64,000 nt of DNA, from positions 1-64,000 of the forward strand of contig CAJJBP010000018.1 of the NCBI GenBank assembly GCA_905182425.1. The letters are read 5' to 3'. The translations under genes and the position numbers were made by a program. The stretch comes from an uncultured Planktomarina sp. (GTDB lineage Bacteria; Pseudomonadota; Alphaproteobacteria; Rhodobacterales; Rhodobacteraceae). Shown here piece by piece: positions 45,098 to 54,161 of the stretch. The notes below the pieces were generated by a model. It saw only the letters and a program-made list of their open reading frames with translations, was not told the origin of the DNA and searched no databases. Positions within the stretch are counted from its first letter, which is position 1. Each line of letters starts with the position of its first letter.

Positions 45098-45476
45098 AAA
45101 CTTTCCCTTCTATTATTTAAGTTTGTGAGAACAATAAATTCAGCTCATTTACCAGCGGGTAAAGTTTTAGCCTGTCAAAATTAGATGGGAGACAAAGGTT
45201 TGTTGAAAATTTACGCAAAATTTTGATATATTCTCTAAATTTTAGGCATGAAAAACCCTAGAAATCACTTTTATCGCTAGACTAAACTGTTTGAGAAACG
45301 ATGCTGAAGTTTATAGAGATGGTATTATGTTGGGAGTTCCTGTTGAGGATTCTACCTAACGCCAATTTCTATACTTACGAATACGGCCCACTCTAATCTT
45401 TCATCTAATTTCTATTTGAAAAGGCTGGAAAGCGCAGTAATTCAGGAGATAATTTAAGTGAGGGATCGGTGGGGTT
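45098..45476. other. Intergenic region between divergent glnK and the CoA-transferase gene
   Basis: No gene or RNA was recognised. It should contain the glnK promoter on the minus strand and that of the CoA-transferase/alcohol dehydrogenase/aldehyde dehydrogenase group on the plus strand; no consensus element stands out. Confidence 0.45.
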
Positions 45477-46588
45477 AAACAAGGAACTGGACGGCATCAT
45501 AGTGATATCGCTGGAGCAAGCAGTGGCTGCACCATATTGCGGATTATTACTTGCTGATGCTGGAGCTTGTGTCATCAAAGCTGGAGCATCCTGAGGGAGA
45601 TTTTGCCAGAAGCTACGATAGTAGTGCAGAGGGAAAAAGTACCATTTTTAAGTGATTTAATCTAAAAGAAGTTGCTGATATGGAGCTGATGCGTGGTGCT
45701 TTTATCTGCAGATATCTTTTTTTCTAAATTTATTAGGGGCTGTTTCTAGCATGGGTTTAGATGGAGCACGCTTGCGTGAGAATAATCCTGGGCTGATAGC
45801 ATGTTCGATTTCTGGATATGGGGAAGAAGGGGAATCGTCAAAGAAAAAGGCATACGACTTTTTGATCCAAGCGAAGAGTGGTGTGTGCTCGGTTACAGAA
45901 ATCCCCGAGAGCCTTTCTAGAGTGGGAATGCAGTTACAGACCATTTCGACTTGCTTTACGGCTTTTTCTGCAATTCTTCGAGCTCTTATTCAACGTGGGC
46001 GAACAGCCGTTGGAGTTGATTTGAAAGTCGCTGTATTTGACGTTATAATGAACTGGATGTAGAGATCCTTATTGGCGCATCGCGACATGGGGAGTGCGCC
46101 AGAACGCTCAGCACTCAAACATTCGTTTACCGCCCCTTATGGTACATTTACCTGTTCTGACGGTGGACAGGTGCTTTTATCAGTGCAAAGCAGCCGTGAG
46201 TTTGACGCTCTCTGAAGTGATGTTCTAGGTCGTCCAGATATGCCCAAAGACGACCGTTTCCCTGATAACCGTGCTCGGGTATATGCATCGACAGGCTCTT
46301 GACACCATAGTTTCTGCTTGTTTTTCAAAGTGGGAAACAAGTGAGGTTCTTCGTAAATTGGAAGCCGCTAAAATTGCGAATGCAAAACTCAATACGGTTG
46401 CGAGTCTGTCATCTCATTCAATTTTACGCAACGTTCAGGTGGTTTGGGGTGAGCAAAAGATCGACATGGTAGCCTTACCTGTGCAGAAAGATTTTAGTTG
46501 TTTAATGGAAGTCCCAGACGCAGATCAGAACGGTCCAACGTTGCGCGCCGAGTTTAAAGTTAGATTTAAAAAGAAAGATGACGAATGA
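45477..46588 (+). pseudogene. CaiB/BaiF class III CoA-transferase, heavily frame-broken
   Basis: Collinear pieces of one class III CoA-transferase are spread over all frames. They are GIIVISLEQAVAAPYCGLLL with ADAGACVIK; LEHPEGDFARSYDSSAEGKS; MGLDGARLRENNPGLIACSI with SGYGEEG; GVDLKVAVFDVIMNW; PYGTFTCSDGGQVLLSVQSS; RQALDTIVSACFSKWETSEV; and a C-terminal GPTLRAEF. At least five breaks and a stop (after VIMNWM) occur in about 1.1 kb, clearly more than in neighbouring genes. The protein would move CoA between acids (e.g. succinyl- to a catabolic acid). The gene's end overlaps the start of the Fe-ADH. Decay is likely, though poor local sequence quality cannot be excluded. Confidence 0.72.
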
Positions 46589-47789
46589 CTTCATCTATAA
46601 TTTCAGATCTGCCCAGTGATCGTAATGTATTGGATCCACAAGATTGGACGTTTCCGGTTCCAATAATTTACGGTCCAGGCCGCTTAGCTGAGGTTGGCCA
46701 ACGCTGTCTTGAAATGGATGTTCGGCTGCCGTTGATAGTAACAGATAGTGGCAGTAAAGATTTGCCGTTTATTGCTCAGTTGCAAGGCTTTCTTACTGAT
46801 GCGGGATGTGGATCTGATGTGTTTGCAGGCATTTCCCCCAATCCACGAGAAGATGAAATAGCAAGCGGTCGTTCAGTTTTTAGTGCGGGAGGCCATGACG
46901 CTATCATTGCGATTGGGGGCGGTAGTGCAATGGACGGCGGCAAGTTGATCTGTCTCACTGCTAGGAATGACATTGATATATGGGATTTTGAATATTGTAC
47001 TGCCCGCTCCAATTATTCAACCGAACCAAAAATTTCCTAAACTTATTACGATTCCAACAACGGCTGGAACCGGCGCTGAGACTGAAAGTACAGCCATGGT
47101 GACTAACCTTCAAAAAGGCATGAAATTTTGTGTTTGGCATCCTGATTTAAAACCGGCACTTGCAGTGTTGGACCCTGAGCTAACTATTGGGCTGCCAAAA
47201 AATCTAACGGCTTGGACAGGAGCGGACGCGTTAACCCATGCAATTGAAGCCTATCTTGTACCCGACTTTAATCCGCTGTGTGATGGGTTGGCTCTGGAGG
47301 GTTTGGCATTGGTAGCGAAGTGGCTGCCAATTGCGGTCCGCGAGCCTGAAAATATGCATGCACGTGGAGGTATGTTGGTCGGCTCGTGTCTTGCCGGCAT
47401 TGCGTTTCTCAAGGGGCTTGGACTAGTCCACTCCATTTCGCACATGATTGGAGCAGAATATGACACTCAACATGGCCTAACTAATGCGATCGTCTTACCG
47501 GTTGTGTTGCGGTTTAATTTACCGGGGCAGTCGGTGAAGGTTCTGCGAATGGCGCAGGCTATGGGTCTTCAGAACCCTATCGGAAAAAGCCTTAATTGGA
47601 CGTGTAGAACATATTCTAGATGAGATAGAGATTCCGACGGCTCTAAGTGAAATTGGGGTGCCTTTCGAGTGCGCTCAGCGCATTGCAGAAAAAGCAATTC
47701 AAGATAGTGCTACTGAAACCAACCCACGTCGAGCAAATGTCCTAGAAATTAGGCAGCTCACTGAAGCTGCAATAATGCGTGCGCGTTAA
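46585..47789 (+). CDS. Iron-containing alcohol dehydrogenase family protein (two frame breaks)
   Basis: A group III (Fe-dependent) alcohol dehydrogenase/maleylacetate reductase-like enzyme of about 395 residues. Cofactor motif IIAIGGGSAMDGGKLI is followed by TIPTTAGTGAETESTAMVTN; the metal-binding region is AWTGADALTHAIEAYL with GLVHSISHMIGAEYDTQHGL (three His plus Asp). Break 1 lies near 47000 (IWDFEYCTAR to PAPIIQPNQKFPKLI). Break 2 lies in an A-run at 47584-47588; one A fewer gives KALIGRVEHILDEIEIPTAL and runs to the stop at 47789. It overlaps the CoA-transferase remnant and precedes the aldehyde dehydrogenase by 17 nt, so the two dehydrogenases form an alcohol-to-acid pair. Confidence 0.82.
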
Positions 47790-47806
47790 AACAGGAGCGA
47801 TTTAAA

Positions 47807-49235
47807 ATGGAAAATTTAAAAAATTTCTATATTGATGGAAAATGGGTAACACCAACTTCACAGATCACATTTCCAGTATTAAACCCCGCAACTGAAGCGC
47901 AGATTGGTAAAATTATTTTGGGAAATACTGCTGACGTTGATCTGGCAGTAGTGGCTGCAAATAATGCCTTTGAAACTTATTCGCAAACCGATAAATCTGA
48001 GCGCTTATCTTTGCTGGCCAAATTACTTGAGGCCACACAGGATCGTTTTGAAGACTTGGCGCAGGCAATGAGTAAGGAAATGGGGGCTCCAATTTCAATG
48101 TCTAGAGCGGCTCAAGCCGATGCATCTGTTGGGCATTTGCACGGTTTCATTGATGCATTGAAGGACTTAGAAGAGCGAGAAGTGCTTAGGTCAGGGGATA
48201 TTAAATTAAAAGAACCAATTGGAGTGTGTGGACTGATTACTCCGTGGAATTGGCCAATGAACCAAATTGCACTTAAAGTCATTCCCTGCTTTGGCAACTG
48301 GTTGCTGCTGTGTTCTGAAGCCATCTGAGCACACACCTATTTCCGCGATGATTTATGCGGAAATTATTCATGAAGCTGGTTATCCTGCAGGAGTTTTCAA
48401 TTTGGTCCACGGAGATGGTCCGACGGTTGGTGCGGCGATGTCTCGTCATCCTAACATTCAAATGATGTCGTTTACCGGATCTACCCGCGCAGGCACCGCT
48501 GTGACCCGTGATTCAGCTGAAACGGTCAAGCGAGTAACGCTAGAGTTGGGTGGTAAATCTCCCAATTTGGTTTTTGCCGACTGTGATCTCGAGGCGCAGG
48601 TGACTGCGTCCGTGGGTGAATGTATGTATAATACTGGTCAATCCTGTGACGCGCCTACGCGACTTTTGGTTGAGAGAAGCTGCTATGATCAAGTACTGGA
48701 AATCGCTAAACAGGCTGCTGAGAGAACTAAAGTTGGGGATCCGACGCAAGAAGGAGATCATATTGGCCCGTTGTTTGACCGTATTCAATTCGACCGAGTT
48801 CAGAGCATGATTTCTATTGGAATAGAAGAAGGTGCTACACTCTTGTCTGGTGGTCTTGGCAAGCCTGAAGGTATTGACGTGGGGTGGTTTGTGAAGCCTA
48901 CAGTTTTTGCCGACGTTTCTAACACGATGCGTATATCGCGAGAAGAAATTTTTGGTCCTGTTCTGGTGATCATTCCATTTGAGGATGAGTCCGATGCCAT
49001 CAGTATTGCTAATGATACGCCTTATGGCCTTGCTGCGTATCTGCAAACGGGTGATCAAGACAAAGCTGAGCGAGTAGCTAGTCGTCTTCGTGCTGGTGCA
49101 GTGCATGTTAATGGAGGGGGATTTAACTATGGATCTCCTTTTGGTGGGTACAAGCAGTCTGGCAATGGGCGTGAAGGCGGATTGATGGGCCTTGAGGATT
49201 ACTTAGAAACAAAAACTCTACATGGACTATCCTAA
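47807..49235 (+). CDS. NAD-dependent aldehyde dehydrogenase (one frame break)
   Basis: A class 3-like aldehyde dehydrogenase of about 475 residues. N-terminus KNFYIDGKWVTPTSQITFPV; GVCGLITPWNWPMNQIALKV holds the cofactor-binding PWN motif. The frame then changes: removing one C from CCC at 48284-48286 turns KVIPCFGNWLL into KVIPALATGCCCVLKPSEHT, the standard continuation. The catalytic Glu is in VTLELGGKSPN and the catalytic Cys in MYNTGQSCDAPTRLL; EIFGPVLVIIPF and the ending PFGGYKQSGNGREGGLMGLE match the family. GGAGCG precedes the ATG. It would oxidise the aldehyde made by the Fe-ADH next to it. Confidence 0.87.
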
Positions 49236-49372
49236 AGGTCACGGCAATATATAGCCTTTTAAGCATGGGACCGAGTGAAAATAGTTGCTGTTGGAGACTT
49301 GAAAGATAAATTATTTAAAGATTAAAGCGTAGAAAAAGATTAATTATTTATGCCTTAATAAAGGAGTGAACC

Positions 49373-50722
49373 ATGGAATGTTGTGGACCGGGATATTCTA
49401 GCCCAGCGGATGCAGTGAAAGCACCGCAAGAAAAGCTTCTTTACACTATCGCAATTTATACTGGTACGGGCATTCAAAAACCGGATTATCTGGCTACTGT
49501 GGATGTGGACCCAGACAGCTCGACATATTCGCAGGTCATTCATCGCCTCGAGATGCCAGGAATTGGAGACGAATTGCATCACATGGGCTGGAACGCCTGC
49601 TCATCATGTTTTGAAGACACAAGCATGGCCCGCAAGTACCTGCTGCTGCCTGGTGTCCGTTCAAACAATATTCATATTATTGATACTGCAACCGACCCGC
49701 GCGCTCCGCGCTTGCACAAAGTTGTTGATGGTAATGAGATTAAATCTAAAACAAACCTATCTGGCCCTCACACAGTGCATTGTCTTGGTTCTGAGATTAT
49801 TATCTCGATGTTGGGTAATGCAAAGGGTGAAGCACCGGGGGGTTACCTCTATCTCAATAAAGATTTTGAAATCTTGGGTCGCTGGGAAAACTCAATGGGC
49901 GACATTAAGTTTGGATATGATTTTTGGTATCAACCGCGCCACAATGTAATGGTTTCATCTGAGTGGGCTGCACCAAATACGTTTATGCCAGGCTTTGATT
50001 TGGAAGAGGTTGGGCATCTTAAATATGGCCGTGAAATTCATTTTTGGGACTTTGAAAAGAAAGTCCCAATCGAAACGATGTATCTTGGAGAAGACGGCCT
50101 TTTGCCTCTCGAAGTGAAGTTCCATCATGATCCTGACAGTACGCATGGTTTTTGTGGAGCGGCACTTAGCTCGAATGTAATACACTGGTGGAAAGACAAT
50201 TCTGAAAAATGGCAATGGGAAAAAATTATTGATGTCGAAAATGAACCACACCCAGAATGGCCTATTCCTGTTCCTGGTGTAATGTCGGCAATCCTAGTGT
50301 CGATGGACGATAAATACCTTTATCTCAATAATTGGTTACATGGGGATATGCGGCAGTACGACATATCTGACCCGCATAACCCCGTGCTTACTGGACAGGT
50401 TTGGATGGGCGGCTTGTTGGGCAAGGCTCCTGAAGTAAACGGTGTAAAAGTGGCAGGTGGACCACAAATGTTTCAGCTCTCTCTTGATGGCAAACGCTTG
50501 TATGTCACAACCAGCCTGTTCAGCACGTGGGATAATCAGTTCTATCCTGAAATCCGAGAACAAGGGGGCATTATGATCATGATCGATTGTGATCCTGTAA
50601 GTGGTGGAATGACAATCAATCCAGACTTTATTGTTGATTTTGGCCAAGAGCCAAATGGACCAAGCCGCTGTCATGAGGCGCGCTACCCTGGTGGGGATTG
50701 CACAAGTGATATTTGGTTGTGA
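49373..50722 (+). CDS. SBP56-family methanethiol oxidase-like (selenium-binding protein)
   Basis: The 449-residue protein belongs to the SBP56 family, a seven-bladed propeller. Bacterial members oxidise methanethiol to formaldehyde, sulfide and peroxide (MtoX). It starts MECCGPGYSSPADAVKAP; other family landmarks are HHMGWNACSSCF, NIHIIDTATDPRAPRLHK, VMVSSEWAAP, and LNNWLHGDMRQYDISDP near residue 325; the C-terminus ends RYPGGDCTSDIW. Cys-rich motifs and His residues at the channel may bind copper. There is no signal peptide, unlike the Hyphomicrobium enzyme, so it appears cytosolic. AAGGAGTG precedes the ATG. A ferredoxin starts in its stop codon and a CoA-binding protein follows. Confidence 0.88.
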   Translation: MECCGPGYSSPADAVKAPQEKLLYTIAIYTGTGIQKPDYLATVDVDPDSSTYSQVIHRLEMPGIGDELHHMGWNACSSCFEDTSMARKYLLLPGVRSNNIHIIDTATDPRAPRLHKVVDGNEIKSKTNLSGPHTVHCLGSEIIISMLGNAKGEAPGGYLYLNKDFEILGRWENSMGDIKFGYDFWYQPRHNVMVSSEWAAPNTFMPGFDLEEVGHLKYGREIHFWDFEKKVPIETMYLGEDGLLPLEVKFHHDPDSTHGFCGAALSSNVIHWWKDNSEKWQWEKIIDVENEPHPEWPIPVPGVMSAILVSMDDKYLYLNNWLHGDMRQYDISDPHNPVLTGQVWMGGLLGKAPEVNGVKVAGGPQMFQLSLDGKRLYVTTSLFSTWDNQFYPEIREQGGIMIMIDCDPVSGGMTINPDFIVDFGQEPNGPSRCHEARYPGGDCTSDIWL

Positions 50723-51084
50723 TGGCCTACACTGTTACTATATCCAATCGAGACAACGTTCGATACCAAGTAGATGGAAAACGATCATTGTTGGATAGCT
50801 TGCGTGATAGGGCGGTGGATTTGCCTTATGGATGTAAGTACGGTGGATGCATTACCTGTGCTGCTAAATTGACTGTGGGGGAGGTAGATCAACGTCGTCA
50901 AGTTGCGCTTAACAACCGACAAATCAATGATGGTTATGTAATATTGTGCGTTGCACGTCCCACCTCAGATATCACTATCGAAATTGGTGTCGAGAGCCAT
51001 GACAAATTGTATCGTAACCCATTTCTTGATCCACTAAAACCTTACGAACTAAAGGCAGATATTGCCGCGCCGAAGGAAGCCTAA
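50722..51084 (+). CDS. Plant-type [2Fe-2S] ferredoxin
   Basis: A 120-residue ferredoxin with the cluster ligands in DLPYGCKYGGCITCAAKL (C-x4-C-x2-C) and a fourth Cys in DGYVILCVARPTSD. The start is the ATG at 50722 overlapping the SBP56 stop (TGATG). The pairing with SBP56 is tight, so it probably carries electrons to or from that enzyme or from an oxygenase-like partner elsewhere (inference). The C-terminal 35 residues after IEIGVESHDKL extend beyond the common ferredoxin length. Confidence 0.9.
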   Translation: MAYTVTISNRDNVRYQVDGKRSLLDSLRDRAVDLPYGCKYGGCITCAAKLTVGEVDQRRQVALNNRQINDGYVILCVARPTSDITIEIGVESHDKLYRNPFLDPLKPYELKADIAAPKEA

Positions 51085-51086
51085 AG

Positions 51087-51536
51087 ATGGACCACACTCA
51101 ACCATATTCAGACGCCTACCTCCAAGGTATCTTAAAGTCAGTTAACTCGATAGCGATGGTTGGAGCGAGTCCTGATAAAACGAAGTTCAGCTACGGTGTG
51201 CTGCGTGTTTTGAATGAAACAGGATATGATATGATTCCAGTGAATCCGCGTCCTGGACTTAATGAAATCCGAGGAATAAAAGTTTTTCCAAGTCTTTCAT
51301 CGATCGACCGACCGATCGATATGGTCGAGGTTTTTCGCCGCCCAGAAGATCTCATGGGCATTACTCAGGAAGCGATTGCTATTGGTGCAAAAGTTCTCTG
51401 GGGGCAAATAGGAGTAGTTGATCACGATGCTGCAAAATTAGCTGAGGACGCAGGACTGCAGGTGGTCATGGACCGTTGCCCAAAAATTGAGCTTTTCAGA
51501 CCGTTTTGGAAGCCAAAACTGCACTTGGGTATTTGA
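51087..51536 (+). CDS. CoA-binding domain protein (YccU-like)
   Basis: A 149-residue single-domain Rossmann protein of the CoA_binding_2 family: SIAMVGASPDKTKFSYGVLR near the N-terminus, DMIPVNPRPGLNEIRGIKVF, DMVEVFRRPED and the conserved end VVMDRCPKIE with its Cys. Such proteins bind CoA and may sense or carry acyl-CoA; no activity is known. It starts two bases after the ferredoxin stop and is the last gene of the SBP56 operon, suggesting a link to the same pathway. Confidence 0.85.
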   Translation: MDHTQPYSDAYLQGILKSVNSIAMVGASPDKTKFSYGVLRVLNETGYDMIPVNPRPGLNEIRGIKVFPSLSSIDRPIDMVEVFRRPEDLMGITQEAIAIGAKVLWGQIGVVDHDAAKLAEDAGLQVVMDRCPKIELFRPFWKPKLHLGI

Positions 51537-51758
51537 TGCGCTCGCAAGTAATTATCCAAGGAGATTGATAGAATAGCTGCATTCAAGGTGGTATATAATT
51601 TGGAATATTTTTTTGTTAGGTCTACGCTGAAACTACATATGTTTGATCAAAACAAGTCCAAGAGTTGTTTCTTGGATCATGGTTTGCCAGATACCCCGTT
51701 GATATTTTGAGTACGTTTTTTTGAGATCTTTAATAATGTAATTTGGATCAATTCTAGC

Positions 51759-51833
51759 TGGCTGGGTCGGCAGGACTCGAACCTGCACTCTACTGTACCA
51801 AAAACAGGTGCATTACCATTATGCTACGACCCA
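51759..51833 (-). tRNA. tRNA-Gln (anticodon TTG)
   Basis: The minus strand folds as a full tRNA of 75 bases. The acceptor stem TGGGTCG (51833-51827) pairs with CGACCCA, followed by discriminator G and an encoded CCA. The D arm is normal, and the T arm is GCAGG-TTCGAGT-CCTGC. The anticodon loop TTTTGGT gives anticodon TTG, the Gln decoder. Flanks of 222 and 253 bases without other genes surround it. Nothing suggests an integrated element at its 3' end. Confidence 0.95.
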
Positions 51834-52086
51834 TCAGCGATGTTCAGATACTCTGGAACCCAATGTCATTCAAGCCCTGAAATTGAAAAACTGTCATCAC
51901 CGCTCTTATTTTCTAAGTTAAGATTTAAAGAAATTGTGTAAGTAATTTTTCAAAAACTTTAACTAAAAATCCTCTAATTTGTGACGTAAAAAATGAAATA
52001 AACCATATTAATTAAAATGGTGGAACTACTCCGAGAAGCGTGAAAGTTATAAATTATTACTCTTTAAATGTTTCATTCAGACTACT

Positions 52087-53812
52087 TTAATATTTGTTAA
52101 TGAATCTTTGTTTCAAAAGTATGATGCTGTAAGGGCAATCCCAAGAAGGAATCGCAACCCACATTACCATTTCGCCAACCCCACGCATGCGTGAAACACC
52201 AGTTTCTGGTCCATGTAATTTGTACAGGCCTTTAACTATAATTGAATTATACTGTTTACCATAGTTTCTAGTAATAAAAAAGATCTGAATACTTTTGCAG
52301 AGATGGCGGTATAGAGCGTTGGGATTAATCGCCGATAGATCCAATCTACGTCAAGGTTTACAGCTCGAATTTCGGGTGGGTGGATGCCTGTACGCATGAG
52401 GACAACAAATGCTAGCAGGGCAAAGCAAAGCAATTGTAATTGTCCAATGACGTGGCTCATTGTATAGGGTTTATAAACCACTTCGTAAGGCAGTAGAGCA
52501 TAGAGTGGGTCAGGGTAAACTCCAATAAAGATACATAGGAATGCGGTAAAGCCCATAGCGATTTGCATATTAATTGGAGCCTCTTTCGGGCGCAGACCGC
52601 TGTCGTGCCCAAAGAATGTAAAATATGGAATTTTGATGCCAGAATGTGAAAGGACTCCAGCAGAAGCAAATACCAGTATTGCCCAAATGATTGGATAATG
52701 TTGATTAGCAGTTTCATCCATAATTAATGACTTGGTGACGAACCCTGAGAAAAGTGGGAAAGCAGAAATTGATGCTGCCCCAATCAAAGCAAAATATTGC
52801 GGTCCGCGGCATTGTTCGACAAAGCCCACCAAGCTCAGTAGCTTTAGAGGTTCCGGTACGCAGCATGACAGCGCCAACGCTCATAAATAATAATGCTTTA
52901 TATAAAATGTGGGCAAAAGCATGTGATGCTGTGCCGTTGATTGCCATTTCTGTACCAATGCCAATGCCGACTACCATGAAGCCTAATTGGTTATTAAGAC
53001 TGTAAGCTAGCACCCTACGTAAGTCGTTTTCAATCTCTGCAAAGAATATTGGAAATAATGTCATCACTGCACCAATATATATTAGTAACTCTGTACCAGC
53101 AAATCCACGAGCAAGTGCATAAACCGCAAGCTTAGGTCGTAAATGCAGACAGGATCACTGTACCGGTAATTGTGGCGGCAGGATAACTGTCTTGCAGCCA
53201 GTTATGTAGTAATGGAAACGCACATTTCATTCCAAAAGATAGAAAAATAAGCCAAGTGCCTAATGAACTGAGGGTCATTAGTTCGAAAGTTATTGATCCA
53301 GTCTCTCGATAAAGTAACGCTGTTCCTGCCAGCAAAATAACGCCGGAGGTGATTTGAATTATTAAATACCTCATTCCGGTATGATAAGAGCCTTCTGTCT
53401 TACGCGCCCAAATCAAAAAGACCGAAGCAAGAGCTGTGCCCTCCCAATAAAAGAACAAGGTGATTAAATCACCAGCAAACACTGCTCCTATGGCAGCTCC
53501 TGCATAAAGTAAGGCTGCTATCTGTTGGACAATATCCCGTACATGCCATGCATAAAGGTTACCTAAAAAGGCTGCTAAACAGAAAATTAAGCCAAAAATC
53601 TGTGATAATTTATCTACCCGCATCATATCGAGCGTGTGTCCAACAAACTCAACTTGTGCAAAAATACCCATGGGAAGGTTCCAAATCTGCCATGCGGCAA
53701 GTATTGGAGTGATAAGCAGAATAATACTCCTGATATGCCCTTTTGGTAAAACGCCTAATGTTAATGCGGCCGCAATAAAGATAAACGCTGTTGGCAAAAT
53801 GCTGGTCATCAC
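52087..53812 (-). CDS. Mrp-type antiporter subunit, NuoL/M/N family, third copy (several frame breaks)
   Basis: This proton-conducting subunit of about 570 residues is read in four pieces. It begins MMTSILPTAFIFIAAALTLG, with WEGTALASVFLIWARKTEGS (the conserved Glu of the antiporter family) and the Lys/His helix MKCAFPLLHNWLQDSYPAAT. After a break near 53130 it continues LAYSLNNQLGFMVVGIGIGT and SHAFAHILYKALLFMSVGAV; after one near 52850 it continues IGAASISAFPLFSGFVTKSL; and near 52260 a last shift leads to ETGVSRMRGVGEMVMWVAIP and the stop at 52087. The break count is high, but the family motifs are all kept. It is the last gene of the antiporter operon, preceded by a four-base overlap with the small membrane gene. 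Confidence 0.8.
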
Positions 53813-54150
53813 TTTGAACCTTGTTCTAATTGGTCAGTAGGAAATTCTTCGGTATCGATTGCCTTATTTCCATAATAATCTTCTGGCCGTTTGATAAAAA
53901 GTCGTAAGGCTTTGGCAACCAATATGAGGGCGGTAAACATCACAAATCCATAAACCCCATAAAACCCAGCGAATTCTTCAATAGGGAAATGTCCATGCTT
54001 ATGGTAAGTAAAATCCGCAAGAAATAGGAGTAAACAAAGTGTTCCTAACCCTATAAATAGTTTGTTTGCATTTTTAGTTTGTGTAAACCAACACAGAATT
54101 TTCCCAAGACTAGAATATTTTTTTGTTTCGTTAGGGTCGTCCAGTTTCAT
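53809..54150 (-). CDS. Small two-helix membrane protein of the antiporter operon
   Basis: A 113-residue protein with two hydrophobic segments (about 32-48, LFIGLGTLCLLLFLADF, and about 63-81, YGVYGFVMFTALILVAK) separated by YHKHGHFPIEEFAGF. The ATG at 54150 is chosen because AGGAGG lies directly upstream; the open frame reaches further back into the neighbouring gene. I recall small proteins with this HKHGHF-x-x-E-x-F-x-G-F-Y-G pattern next to antiporter-like NuoL/M/N subunits in proteobacteria, but no function is known. It overlaps the next gene and is likely a structural subunit. Confidence 0.75.
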   Translation of the reverse strand: MKLDDPNETKKYSSLGKILCWFTQTKNANKLFIGLGTLCLLLFLADFTYHKHGHFPIEEFAGFYGVYGFVMFTALILVAKALRLFIKRPEDYYGNKAIDTEEFPTDQLEQGSK

Positions 54151-54161
54151 CCGACGCCTCC

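Noticed and set aside
48540-49106. A 188-codon minus-strand open frame opposite the aldehyde dehydrogenase
   Set aside because: It is antisense to well-conserved ALDH motifs (SPN, catalytic Cys, PFGGYKQSG) and has no ribosome site or domain.
51759-51833. tRNA-Gln as an integration site of a mobile element
   Set aside because: I saw no repeat of its 3' end, integrase or other mobile gene in the flanks.
52236-53812. Reading the third antiporter subunit as two or three separate small genes
   Set aside because: The pieces join in the correct order into one NuoL/M/N-type protein with all key helices, so they are one gene with frame breaks.
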